DNA of 64,000 nt, from assembly GCA_009760885.1 (NCBI GenBank), contig CM019718.1, positions 32,372,030 through 32,436,029 of the forward strand, written 5' to 3'. The position numbers and the translations under genes are program-made. This DNA is from Achatina immaculata (Eukaryota; Mollusca; Gastropoda; Stylommatophora; Achatinidae). Below are positions 45,551-56,574 of the stretch, piece after piece; position 1 is the first letter of the stretch; the number at the start of each line of letters is the position of its first letter. The notes beneath the pieces are model-generated. The model was not told the DNA's origin. It ran no database searches and worked only from the letters and a program-made list of their open reading frames with translations.

Positions 45551-45915
45551 TAGATCAGCTAGTGGTACATAGATCAGCTAGTAGTACATAGGTCAGCTAG
45601 TGGTACATACATCAGCTAGTAGTACATAGATCAGCTAGTAGTACATAGATCAGCTAGTAGCACTTATATCAGCTAGTAGTACATAGATCAGCTAGTAGCA
45701 CATATATTAGCTAGTAGTACATAGATCAGCTAGTAGTACATAGATCAGCTAGTAGCACATGTATTAGCTAGTAGTACATAGATCAGCTAGTAGCACATAT
45801 ATCAGCTAGTAGCACATATATCAGCTAGTAGTACATAGATCAGCTAGTAGCACATATATCAGCTAGTAGTACATAGATCAGATAGTGGTACACAGGTCAG
45901 CTATTGGTACACAGC
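45551..45915. repeat. 19-bp minisatellite, about 19 units
   Basis: The unit is CAGCTAGTAGTACATAGAT with variants CACATATAT and GGTACACAG. The array starts immediately after the end of the Penelope-like element. Confidence 0.95.
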
Positions 45916-46875
45916 TAAGCTTGTGATGAGAGAGTATTGCTCTCGCCTCAGTCTGCAATGTCATGTCCTCGGCCGGAAAATTATAACTTCATCGTTTCTT
46001 GAAAGTTTACGGGATACGTCAATAATATACGATATAGTTTTAAATCTATTCTTCACATTCTCGTATTTATAGCTTCTATTACGTTCCTCTTTCCTCATTT
46101 GCTAATTTGTGCATCCTCTTTTCCCAGGATTATTTCCTGTTTGACTGTCAGAGCTTACATGTGGCAAGTTTCTGCCAAGTAATCCACGCCTTCATTCTTG
46201 ACAATCGTGCACCAAGCTTTTATAGTCTCAAGTATCTCTCAGCTTTTGTCTTGACTTGCTCTAGAACATTCTCTGGGCATAGACGCGGACTGGTAGAAAT
46301 CTGAGCGCCACCGGAGCATCGTTCTGTTGCAGGGAACAAAGAAAATGTTCTTTCTACCAGGTAGCGGAGCCACACGATGAGTTCAATGGTAAAATCTCTC
46401 CAGTCCGTAGTTTTAATTAAGAAAATGGAGGACGGGCAGAGATCGTTCCCGAGCTGGTCCGTGCTTGTAGTCCCAGTTTCCCAGGGGAGATGATCCAGCA
46501 TAAAATGTTTCTCCGGTGGCCGCGCTAATAACAAAGACCGAACGTTAAGCCTGGCCTGTATTTACTGTCAACTTTTTTAATGTCTGGCTGACGGTTGAGG
46601 GTGGCTAATGTTAAAGTAATTGTGAAATTTATTTCATCATCATCGTGTGCCATATTCATCACGGGAGGTTGGCTGTAACTGATCACGTGTTTGTTCTGTG
46701 GCTTGTTCTCATGACGCACCCTGCAATACTGTCCCCTGTCCGTTGCCTGATGCTGTCCACTTACCTGTGCGGTCCATGTCCCTCTTGCCTTCTCTCTTCA
46801 AGTTCTCTCCCCCCCCCCCCACAGTATGGTTTTCATTATTGTTTTTTATTATTGTTTTTTACATCCTAATATGGT
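45916..46875. other. Non-coding stretch
   Basis: A C10-11 run lies near 46809-46819. The frames 46220-46534 and 46525-46719 have no recognised motif. Confidence 0.5.
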
Positions 46876-47650
46876 CAAAGAGATTAGATATGCTGATGAC
46901 ACAGTATTACTGTCCACAACACAAAAAGGAGTGGAAAAAACTACTTATGTCAGTCCGTAAGAACAGCGAAGAGCAAAACCTCTATCTTAATGCGAAGAAA
47001 ACTAAATTGATGACAACTAACAAAAATAACAAGGCAGCTGAAATATGTATCAATGAGGAAAAATTGGAAGAGATGGAGATTTTTTAATATCTTGGATCAC
47101 TACTAACTAATAATGGAGATACAATGAGGGAAATTAAAAGGAGGACATCTATCACTCTTTAGAAAGTAAAACAACTAAAGAATCTGTGGAGAGGAACAGA
47201 TAGAACTACCAAAATAAGATTTTGAAGGTCATGCATCTTTCCCATCGCAACATATGCCTGTGAGACCTGGACACTTAACAAAACAGCTGAGAAACACATA
47301 AATACCTTTGAATGCAACATAAGAGTTTTCAAATATTATGGGCACAGAAAATAACAAATGTATCCATACTACAAGAACTTAATATTAAAGAAGGCTGGCT
47401 ACTAAAGAGGATTAAAGAGAGAAAACTTAAATATTTTGGACACATTAAACGTCATGATAATTTAGAGAAGACCGTCTTGGAAGGTTACATATATGGAAAA
47501 GGAAAGAGAGGAATACCAATGCGAAGATGGCTGCAAGACATCGTTGATGATCTGCAAATGGATGCATCGGCAACAGGCCATCTTGCTCACAACCGAGAGG
47601 CCTACAGGAGTGCTGTTAGGGAGGCAAAGTTCCACAAGGGAAATGACTGA
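46876..47650 (+). pseudogene. RTE-like LINE, 5'-truncated, with intact YADD
   Basis: This starts inside the catalytic region: EIRYADDTVLLSTTQKG, with the YADD motif intact here (unlike the 38376 copy). Frameshifts and stops follow through the next 400 bp. The C-terminal frame at 47312-47650 reads VSILQELNIKEGWLLKRIKE, RKLKYFGHIKRHDNLEKTVL, RRWLQDIVDDLQMDASATGH and ends at a TGA, with ACTG repeats after it (47645-47662). This is the best-preserved C-terminus of the family in the window. It faces the inverted copy at 48066-48882. Confidence 0.92.
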
Positions 47651-47662
47651 CTGACTGATTGA

Positions 47663-48065
47663 ATATAGTCAAAATATAAGTCAGAATAGTTATTTTTTTA
47701 CATTTTCCCCCTATTTTTAAGTCATTTTCTTTCTTCTTTCTTTTCTTTCCACAAAATCTTGTTCTTTGTCTGTCAAGCAGGAAGAAATTTAAAAGAAGAA
47801 CATAAAATATTCGATCCTCTAGCAACTGCTACAAATATACAGACTTTACGACGTTGTGATTTACGATTATTCTTTTTCCTCTCGTCGGTCCAGTGAACTT
47901 TTAGGACTTCTTATTGTAAATTTACAACTTTTTTTTTTCTTAGATTCTACAAATCTTATTTAATGCAAAGCTATTTATTTTAAAGTTTATGTACAAATTA
48001 CAAGGTCATTCTAATTTGATTTGTTTTTAAACTTACTGGTCTGTTGACTGTAAATTACTGTTGGC
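47663..48065. other. A+T-rich spacer between the inverted LINE pair
   Basis: No gene or repeat is seen. It would form the loop if the flanking inverted LINE copies paired. Confidence 0.6.
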
Positions 48066-48882
48066 TTTTCATTCATTCATTTGCATGTCCCTTGTGGAAC
48101 TTTGCCTCCCTAACAGCACTCCTGTAGGCCTCTCGGTTGTGAGCAAGATGGCCTGTTGCCGATGCATCCATTTGCAGATCATCAACGATGTCTTGCAGCC
48201 ATCTTCGCATTGGTATTCCTCTCTTTCTTTTTCCATATATGTACCCTTCCAAGACGGTTTTCTCTAAATTATCATGAAGTTTAATGTGTCCAAAATATTT
48301 AAGTTTTCTCTCTTTAATCCTCTTTACTAGTCAGCTTTCTTCAATATTAAGTTCTTATAGTATGCACATATTTGTTCTTTTTTGAGTCCATGATATTTGA
48401 AGAACTCTTCTGTAGCATTTACATTCAAAGGCATTTATGTGTTTCTCAGCTGTTTTGTTAAGTGTCCAGGTCTCACAGGCATATGTTGTGATGGGAAAGA
48501 TGCATGCCCTTAAAAATCTTATTTTTGTAGTTCTGTCTGTCCCTTTCCACAGATTCTTTATTTGTTTTACTTTCTAAAGAGCGATACATGTCCTCCTTTT
48601 AATTTCCCGCATTGTATCTCCATTATTAGTTAGTAATGATCCAAGATATTAAAAACTCTCCACTTCTTCCAGTTTTTCCTCATTGTTACATATTTCAGTT
48701 GCCTTGTTTGTTTTGTCAGTTGTCATCAGTTTAGTTTTCTTTGCATTAAGATAGAGGTTCTGCTCTTCGCTGTTCTTACGGACTGACATAATTAGTTTTT
48801 CCATTCCTTTTTGTGTTGTTGACAGTAATACTGTGTCATCAGCATATCTATCTCTGGTATTTCATAACCTCCGATTGTTGGC
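48066..48882 (-). pseudogene. RTE-like LINE, 5'-truncated, inverted
   Basis: On the minus strand this covers the region from 'ggaggttatgaaataccaga' (just before the YADD codons at about 48845) to the 3' end with 'aaatgaatgaatg' at 48068-48080. It carries frameshifts relative to the 38376 and 46876 copies. It overlaps in content nearly all of the 46876 copy, but in opposite orientation. Confidence 0.9.
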
Positions 48883-48981
48883 TTTCCCGTGCGAAATCCG
48901 CCTTATGTTTATTTCCCTGTCCGACCCCGTCCAAAAGCGAGACCTATTTGTAGTGGTAAAAAATTGCAGAAAATATACGTG
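48883..48981. other. Short spacer
   Basis: Nothing is recognised. Confidence 0.6.
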
Positions 48982-49620
48982 TGGAGGAGTATAAAGACAT
49001 GTGGAGGAATATAAAGACATGTGAAGGAGTATAAAGACATGAGGAGGAATATAAGGTCATGTGGAGGAGTATAAATACATGTGGAGGAGTATAAAGACAT
49101 GTGGAGGAGTATAAAGACATGTGGAGGAGAATAAAGACATTTGGAGGAATATAAGGTCATGTGGAGGAGTATAAAGACATTTGGAGAAATATAAAGTCAT
49201 GTGGAGGAGTATAAAGACGTTTGGAGGAGTATAAAGACATGTGGAGGAGTATAAAGACATATGGAGGAGTATAAAGACATTTGGAGGAATATAAGCTCAT
49301 GTGGAGGAGTATAATGACATGTGGAGGATTATAAAGACATGTGGAGGAGTATAAAGACATTTGCAGAAATATAAGGTCATGTGGAGGAGTATAAAGACAT
49401 GTGGAGGAGTATAAAGACATGTGGAGGAATATAAGGTCATGTGGAGGAGTATAAAAACATGTGGAGGAGTATAAAGACATGTGGAGGAGTATAAAGACAT
49501 GTGGAGGAGTATAAAGACACGTGGAAGAGTACAAAGACACATGGAAGAGTGTAAAGACATATGGAGGACATGTGGAGGATTATAAGGACACGTGAAAGAG
49601 TATAAATTCATACAAAGAAG
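48982..49620. repeat. 20-bp minisatellite, about 32 units
   Basis: The unit is GTGGAGGAGTATAAAGACAT with variants TTGGAGGAATATAAGGTCAT. The variants come in a loose three- or four-unit rhythm. The right end (after 49520) is more diverged. Confidence 0.96.
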
Positions 49621-49632
49621 TTAAAGGTAATC

Positions 49633-51319
49633 CTGTCATGCCCTAGAGGCACATAGGGATATGGTGTTAGTGCCCATATTTTCCTTGACCTGTCAGCACA
49701 CTAGAGGGTGATATGGTCAGTATCACGCCTGGCCGTCTTTCCTTCCCCAACTCCAGAAGAAGTCAGGTACCCATTTGTACAGCTGGGTGACCGGGGTGTC
49801 TCGGGCCGGATTCGAACCCCCGACTTTTGCCATGAGAGACGGTTCTAAGGAGTGTTATTACCGGAGGTGGGGTGGAGAATTCGCTCTCTGCTCCAATGGC
49901 GCGCGTCTCACACAGCCTCTGGCAGTCAAGTCCAGCTCCTGGCCTTCTCGTGGCAGAACTGTTTAAACTGACAGGAGAAGGGGCGAAGGCGAATATCTGG
50001 CGCCTAAAAACCAGATACTTACGGTAGATGAGAGGCACGTTTGGTAGCTCATCTACCGCTGCTGGCGAGATTCTTCAGCTGCCGTGCGTGGAGCGGTGCT
50101 CCTCTCGGGCCAATGAAGAAAGGTGCAGATGGGGTTGCCGCATGGCACCACTGCGGAAAAGTTGGTAGAAAGGATAAAGCGAAGCACACAGTCAAATCAC
50201 GGCACCTCTGGTCTTGAGGTCGGCCACGTCCTAAGCGCACTTATATCGGGTGAAATGCCTGAACCGGCTTAACCCAACGGTTAAGACACTGCTGGCGAGA
50301 CTCTTCGAATGCCGCGCGTGGAGTGAAGCTCCTCCTGGTCACGGAAAAAAATGCGGAAAAGAAGTAAAGGTTACTGAGTGGTGCCGATGTGAAAAGGTGG
50401 TGGAAGGGATAAAGTGAAGTTTAATCGGTATGTCCAGTAGTATTGTGCGAGAGCTACACATACCACGGCGCCTCTGCTCTAGATGCTGGCCACGTCCGAA
50501 ATACACCTACACTGGTGAAATATGCCTAAACCGGCTCACACCAGGGGTGGAACTTGATGGCTATACATGTCACAGTACCTCTGCTCTAGAGGTCGGTCAC
50601 GTCCCAAAAACGCCCATACTGGGATAATATGCCTAAACCGGCTCAACCCAGGGGTGGAAGTCACTAGTGGCGAGGATTCGTCCTCCTGGACAAAAGCTCC
50701 ATCCTGGTCACAACTAGGAAAAGTAGCGGCCACGACCGCAAAGTGCTGAAGTCGGAGATACTGGACAAGGGCAGTCTAGATAGGATACCAAATCTCACCC
50801 GGCGGGGATATTTGCGTATCCTAATCACGCTGAGGTTTTCAGGTGAGAAAGTCCAACTCTGGACTGGATGGGCATCCACCTCTCACCCGGCGTTGATACA
50901 CGGGTATCTCAAAACACGTCGAGGTTTTCCGGTGAGAAAGTCGAACTCTGGCCTGGGTGGGCTACCACCTCTCACCCAGCGGGGATGCACTGATATCCTA
51001 AACACGTCGAGGTCTTCCGGTGAGAAAGTCCAACTCTAGACTAAACTGGTGCAACGAAAACCACGGTGTCACGCAATCCCGCTTCAGAGACCCACCAAGA
51101 ATACAGGCCCAAGCCCTGCGATACTCTGAACCTCTTGTGGTCCTCTCGGGGATCTCGTGTGGTCCTTTCGGGGACCACACAGGAGACCACTGGACTTAAC
51201 GAAGACCACAGGCGTAAATTCAGTAGGATCACAGTGCGGTTTTGGTGGTAGAAGCAAACGAAGAAGAAGAAGAAGAAGCCATGAGAGACCAGTGCACTAA
51301 CCACTTCGCCGCTCAGACA

Positions 51320-51320
<1 letters not shown>
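49633..51320 (-). mobile_element. tRNA-derived SINE split by a DR2 insertion
   Basis: The body and tail lie at 49633-49840 and the tRNA-like head at 51278-51320. Joined conceptually, the two pieces match the continuous SINE at 8228-8465 in order and orientation. Box B (GGGGGTTCGAATCC on the minus strand) is in the left piece and box A (GCGAAGTGGTTAGTG) in the right. The insertion is flanked by the repeated GCCATGAGAGAC. Confidence 0.92.
49841..51277 (+). mobile_element. Dispersed repeat DR2, long copy with target-site duplication
   Basis: An insertion of 1437 bp lies between two copies of GCCATGAGAGAC (49829-49840 and 51278-51289). It ends in a (GAA)n tail (51259-51277). A 12-bp direct repeat plus a simple-repeat tail is the mark of LINE-type target-primed retroposition. 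Inside are two or three degenerate units of about 110 bp near 50205-50665 (each with 'cctctgctctagaggtcgg' and 'cctaaaccggctca') and three units of about 85 bp at 50796-51035 (each with 'ctcacccggcggggata' and 'cgaggttttccggtgagaaa'). I find no convincing protein. The part from about 50055 on also occurs at 57478-58425. The first 210 bp are seen only here. Confidence 0.88.
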
Positions 51321-51350
<30 letters not shown>

Positions 51351-51353
<3 letters not shown>

Positions 51354-51637
51354 CCTTAAGTGCCCAGGGCACATGGGGCTTCCGCAAGGGTTTTCCACAA
51401 ATGCCTGTCTTTTGCCTTTTTTTCTGCTCTTGCCCATGTGAGCCCTCTATTGCTCAACATCCTTTCTGTTGTTCTTCTCCATATTTCCTTTGGTCTACCC
51501 TTACTTCTGTTCCCCTGTGGTGTCCATCTTAGTGCTATTTTTGATAGTGAGTTGTCTGTCATTCGGAGCACATGTCCCAACCATCGCCTGCGTCTTTCCT
51601 CAATAATTGTTGTCAGTGGTTTCATCTGCATTTCTGA
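51351..51637 (-). mobile_element. LINE 3' end (type W), copy 2
   Basis: The minus-strand frame reads MQMKPLTTIIEERRRRWLGH through WTPQGNRSKGRPKEIWRRTT, GLTWARAEKKAKDRHLWKTL and ends ALGT followed by a stop at about 51356. It is almost identical to 42700-42985, with this copy keeping the C-terminus in frame. A (CT)n run at 51322-51350 is the (AG)n tail of the minus-strand element and abuts the SINE. Confidence 0.9.
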
Positions 51638-52605
51638 ATGAAAACTAGTAGCAGTTTAAAATGCGCTGAAATTCGTCAACAAACAGCTCCGCGTTAACTT
51701 AATTACTGGTGGTGCTGTGAAGACTACTGGCTGGCTTCGGTGTTTTTAGCGCGTCTGACCGGAAAGATCAAAGCAGTACCTCGTGATTTTTGAGGCACGT
51801 GACTGGCTTGTGTGTTGTCCAGTTAGAATGTGTAGTTGAACATTCATTCGGCCGTTGTTTGTGCGGAGGTACGGCCAGGATTATAGTGAGGGAGCACGTT
51901 ATCGTTATTGTCTTACCGGTCAGTGTATATTTAGTTGTATCGTTTCCTGCGATTTTGTCTTCTCCTGCGCCATCCTGGAGGTTGTGTAAGTTGTCGTATA
52001 TCTAGCGCTGGTTTATGTGAACTTAAACGTTAGTTTAGTTAGAAGAAGTATTGCTAATTGCTTTATGTAACGAATTCGTAGTTTGTGGTGAACTGTTAAC
52101 TGTTTTCGGTGTTAATTAGAAGTTATTAAGATGTGTGTATCACGAAAACCATTACTATTCATTCTGTGACATTTTTTATATATTTGATTGATTGTATTTT
52201 GAGTTTGATATTGCCATTTGTTGTGTTATGTGTTATGTGTGCATCCTTGCATATAATCAGAAGTATTCATATGAATGTTCATCGGAGTTATGCTTTTACT
52301 TTTACTTTTTCTAGTGTGCGTCTGTGATACATACATAATGTCACAATATTTTTCATTCACATGTGTCGAATTTCATATATTGTGATATTTCATTTGAGAG
52401 TCACAATTTGGTGATTGTTAAGTGCAGCACTGCACAAAGTGAATGTGATGTTTCATGAGTTAGCAGGAATATAATTTGTGTTGCTAAGAATACGAATGCT
52501 AACTCAACGACGTGTTAATGTAGCTCTGTGTTCAGAAGAAGACAGAGTTGCCGAACATTATTGCGTGCAATAGACAGCATAGAGAGGCCTTCTGTGTGAA
52601 GAAGG
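51638..52605. other. Non-coding stretch
   Basis: T/G-rich on the plus strand, with no organised repeat or gene recognised. The frames 51790-52005 and 52133-52327 lack motifs. Confidence 0.5.
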
Positions 52606-53096
52606 GTCAGTTTTGAAGTAGATGTATGATTAATATGAGAATCACACATAGTGACAGTTTTGAAATAGGTGTATGATTAATATGAGACTCACACATAGTG
52701 ACAGTTTTGAAATAGGTGTATGGTTAATATGAGAGTCACACATAGTGACAGTTTTGAAGTAGATGTATGATTAATACGAGAGTCACACATAGTGACAGTT
52801 TTGAAATAGGTGTATGATTAATATGAGAGTCACACATAGTGACAGTTTTGAAGTAGGTGTATGATTAATATGAGAGTCACACATAGTGACAGTTTTGAAG
52901 TAGATGTATGATTAATACGAGAGTCACACATAGTGACAGTTTTGAAGTAGGTGTATGATTAATATGAGAGTCACACATAGTGACAGTTTTTGAAGTAGTT
53001 GTATGATTATTATGAGAGTCACACATAGTGACAGTTTTGAAGTAGGTGTATGATTAATATGAGAGTCACACATAGTAACAGTTCTGAAGTATGTGT
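52606..53096. repeat. 47-bp minisatellite, about 10 units
   Basis: The unit starts GAAGTAGGTGTATGATTAAT and ends CATAGTGACAGTTTT. Variants alternate GAAGTAGAT and GAAATAGGT. One unit near 52990 has an extra T. Confidence 0.96.
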
Positions 53097-53435
53097 ATGA
53101 CTGACATCAGCGTCACGTATATCGACAGTGAGTTTTGTCATGTGGCTTTGATTTCATGAAGTGCCTCAACTTTCTGGTTGCATGTTCTTGTTCGTCGTGC
53201 AGACAACTGTCGTGGTTCTCAGTTGTGGTTTGTTGTGTGTGATATGTTTTCTTGTTTTGTGATTAAAACTGATTATTATTTGCCTTGATCATTATGCGGT
53301 TTAAGAGTTCTTGTTATAAATGTGAAAATGTAGTGTGTCTAATTTCTTCCTACTAGGTAACATTCCTAGGGTAGCTAGCTAGGCACAGGCTGTAAGGGCT
53401 ATAACCTGGGTTGGTATATTTTGGAGGGTTGCAGT
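53097..53435. other. Non-coding spacer
   Basis: The segment at 53385-53420 resembles 39700-39760 (see that entry). No gene. Confidence 0.5.
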
Positions 53436-53860
53436 TAGGGATCCCATGTACGGCAGTACTTAATAATGGGAATGAAACATCTGATAGTTTGGGATCCCAT
53501 GTACGGCAGTACTTAATAATGGGAATGAAACGTCTGATAGTTTGGGATCCCATGTACGGCAGTACTTAATAATGGGAATGAAACATCTGATAGTTAGGGA
53601 TCCCATGTACGGCTGTACTTAATAATGGAATGAAACATCTGATAGTTTGGGATCCCATGTACGGCAGTACTTAATAATGGGAATGAAACATCTGATAGTT
53701 TGAGATCCCATGTACGGCTGTACTTAATAATGGGAATGAAACGTCTGATAGTTTGGGATCCCATGTACGGCTGTACTTAATAATGGGAATGAAACATCTG
53801 ATAGTTTGAGATCCCATGTACGGCTGTACTTAATAACGGGAAGGAAACATCTGATGTCCC
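53436..53860. repeat. 53-bp minisatellite, 8 units
   Basis: The unit starts GGGATCCCATGTACGGCAGT and ends CATCTGATAGTTT. Differences are GGCAG/GGCTG, CATC/CGTC and one base missing in the fourth unit. Confidence 0.96.
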
Positions 53861-53918
53861 GTAATAAGTTTAAAGCACCACACCAACCTTAAATACACAA
53901 GGGTGTACTTGGCTGTGT

Positions 53919-54298
53919 CGGAGTGGGTTATGTAGGAATGGGTTGAGTGAGTGGGAGTGATTTGTACGAGACTGAGTTGTGTGAGAGTGGGTTATGTGAG
54001 AGTGGACTATATGGGAGTAGGCTGCATGAAAGTGGATTGGGTGGGAGTAAATTGTACGGCAGCAGGTTGTGTGAAATGGGTTGTATAAGGGGGGATTGTA
54101 TGAGAGTTGGTGAGGGGTTTGTATGAGAGTGGGCTGTATAAAAGGGGATTGTATGAAAGTGGGTTGTATAAGAGGGGATTGTATGAGAGTTGGTTGTATA
54201 AAAGAGGGGATTGTATGAAAGTGGGTTGTATAAGAAGGGATTGTATGGGAGTGGATTGTATAAGATAGAGGATTGTATGAGAGTGGGTTGTATTACCA
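53919..54298. repeat. 15- and 29-bp degenerate minisatellite
   Basis: Built on GTTGTATAAGAGGGGATTGT followed by ATGAGAGTGG. The left part is a decayed set of 14-15-bp units (GAGTGGGTTATGTG). The two halves share the GAGTGGGTTGT segment. Confidence 0.88.
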
Positions 54299-54359
54299 TG
54301 CCCCATCTTTTTAGTATTATTGTTGTTATTTCTCTCACTTGAAGCGCAAACACGATGTT

Positions 54360-54450
54360 CTTATCAACTGATGTTCTTAGCAACTGATGCTCTTAGCAAC
54401 TGATGTTCTTAGCAACTGATGCTCTTAGCAACTGATGTTCTTAGGCAACT
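54360..54450. repeat. 16-bp minisatellite, about 6 units
   Basis: The unit is CAACTGATGTTCTTAG, alternating with CAACTGATGCTCTTAG. Confidence 0.93.
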
Positions 54451-55152
54451 GGTGTAGTGAAAATATTAAAACACAGAGATTGTGTTGGATATGGAATGAG
54501 ATACTCTGGCCTGTATATCAAGATCCTAGGTGGAGTCAGAAAATCAACTTCTGCTAACACTCCACCACCAAAGAGACAACGGCGAGCCCTTCCTCGTTAT
54601 CCATACTGAACCTGGTGCTAGGAGCATAAATAAAGAGGTGGACTAGAGTCTTGCCCATCCTGGATAAGCTCTCCGCCATTCTAGCACCGCCATCTTTACT
54701 CGTCTAATCACATCAAGGTGCCAAATTTTGGTACCTGTCACATGTTTTAGGAAAATTGCTTCTGAGCATTGACATTTCTGGCAGCAGTTCGAAGCACATT
54801 AAAGAGCGATGTGTCAGTGTGTTAAGACAAAAGACGACGTACAAAGATGACCCAGAATTATCAAGTAAAGGGTCGGACAAATGTTTCCGTGCCCAGCCAA
54901 GATTCTGAAGATCTCCCGAATGGGCTCTCAACAAACACGAAATCCGAGAAGATTTCTAAAGTAAACATATAGGGCAACTTTCTACAGCCAGGGAAAACAA
55001 AGTTTACCTTGTCTGAGGGGGCTTTAGCTGAAGATCCTATAACATGTAACACTAAAGGAGTCCATTATGCGACTTCGGTTATAGACTTGCTGCCCCTGAA
55101 ACACATTGATACACGCTTGGTGTAAATTTGCACAGTTATTTGATATGTGCAA
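54451..55152. other. Non-coding stretch
   Basis: No gene or repeat is recognised. A segment at 54515-54600 ('ctaacactccaccaccaaagagac') may hold a DR1 fragment. Confidence 0.45.
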
Positions 55153-55216
55153 GCGAACATCAAGATCTGTGTGTGATCCTAGCTTGTCTTATAGGGGTCT
55201 AGTGACACCTTCAGAA
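55153..55216. repeat. Flanking direct repeat, left
   Basis: GCGAACATCAAGATCTGTGT begins a 63-64-bp segment that recurs, diverged, at 56237-56299, on the far side of the 34-bp array. It also shares the 'ctagtgacac' and 'ttcagaa' ends. Confidence 0.8.
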
Positions 55217-55391
55217 GATCCACCCGGCAGTTAAATAATACAACGTTACGGCACGGCTATGCTCAAGCCAGGGTTGATGTCAAAAAACGTATCCTAACAT
55301 CAGTTTGTTCAAGAAGAACATTGTAAAGAAGTGCGTTGACAATGTTCACATGAGAAATGCTTACATTTGTAAGTGCGTGGGCCATTTTAAT

Positions 55392-56045
55392 GAACAGGAA
55401 ACAGCGAGATCTTGGCACGCTAAAGTAACAGGAAACAGCGAGATCTTGGCACGCTAAAGTATTAGGAAACAGCGAGATCTTGGCACGCTAAAGTATTAGG
55501 AAACAGCGAGATCTTGGCACCTAAAGTATTAGGAAACAGCGAGATCTTGGCACGCTAAAGTATTATTAAACAGCGAGATCTTGGCACCTAAAGTATTAGG
55601 AAACAGCGAGATCTTGGCACGCTAAAGTATTAGGAAACAGCGAGATCTTGGCACGCTAAAGTATTAGGAAACAGCGAGATCTTGGCACGCTAAAGTATTA
55701 GGAAATAGCGAGATCTTGGCACCTAAAGTATTAGGACACAGCGAGATCTTGGCACGCTAAAGTATTATTAAACAGCGAGATCTTGGCACCTAAAGTATTA
55801 GGAAACAGCGAGATCTTGGCACGCTAAAGTATTAGGAAACAGCGAGATCTTGGCACGCTAAAGTATTAGGAAACAGCGAGATCTTGGCACGCTAAAGTAT
55901 TAGGAAACAGCGAGATCTTGGCACCTAAAGTATCAGGAAACAGTGAGATCTTGGCACGCTAAAGTATTAGGAAACAGCGAGATCTTGGCACCTAAAGTAT
56001 TAGAACACAGCGAGATCTTGGCACGCTAAAGTATTAGGACACAGT
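55392..56045. repeat. 34-bp minisatellite with a 32-bp variant, about 19 units
   Basis: The unit starts CTAAAGTATTAGGAAACAGC and ends GAGATCTTGGCACG; the variant lacks the final CG. Another variant has TATTATTAAACAGC and appears twice (near 55560 and 55763) in the same context, suggesting a block duplication of about 200 bp. Confidence 0.96.
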
Positions 56046-56236
56046 GTTGTGTGGGTATAACTCGAAAAAAAAGTCATACACAAGCACTTTTAGATGTGAG
56101 AGAAAGAGAAAACATTGACAAGAGAATTATCCATGACTTGAACCACGGACTCTGTAAGAGGAGTAACCGCGCAGCCACGAGAGAACAGAGCATTAATCAA
56201 CTTAGCTATCTAGCACTCCCCCCCCTCCCCCTCAAA

Positions 56237-56299
56237 GCGAACATCAAGATCTGTATGATCTTAATTTGTCAAGTAGGGCTCTAGTGACACTTTCAGAAC
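56237..56299. repeat. Flanking direct repeat, right
   Basis: Second copy of the segment at 55153-55216. A TTTATGGT run (four units) lies at about 56364-56391, and the rest up to 56574 has no recognised feature. Confidence 0.8.
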
Positions 56300-56574
56300 A
56301 TGGCACTGAGAAGAAGATGGATACTGCAAAGAATGGCACATTCATTTCTTTAAAATAAGGGATTATGGTTTATGGTTTATGGTTTATGGTCTGGGTTTTC
56401 ATCATTGCACTCCAGACATGTCCACAGGTACTCAGATTCCCCTTTCCCCGCCCATGCCCCCATACACAAACCCTTAAGACGTGCATCAGCATCATGCTGC
56501 TGATAGTACTTGTCCTGTGTTGGATGACAAGTTCCCAGTATGCCTCTCGTTCCTGGCCATGCCAGTCTGTACTC

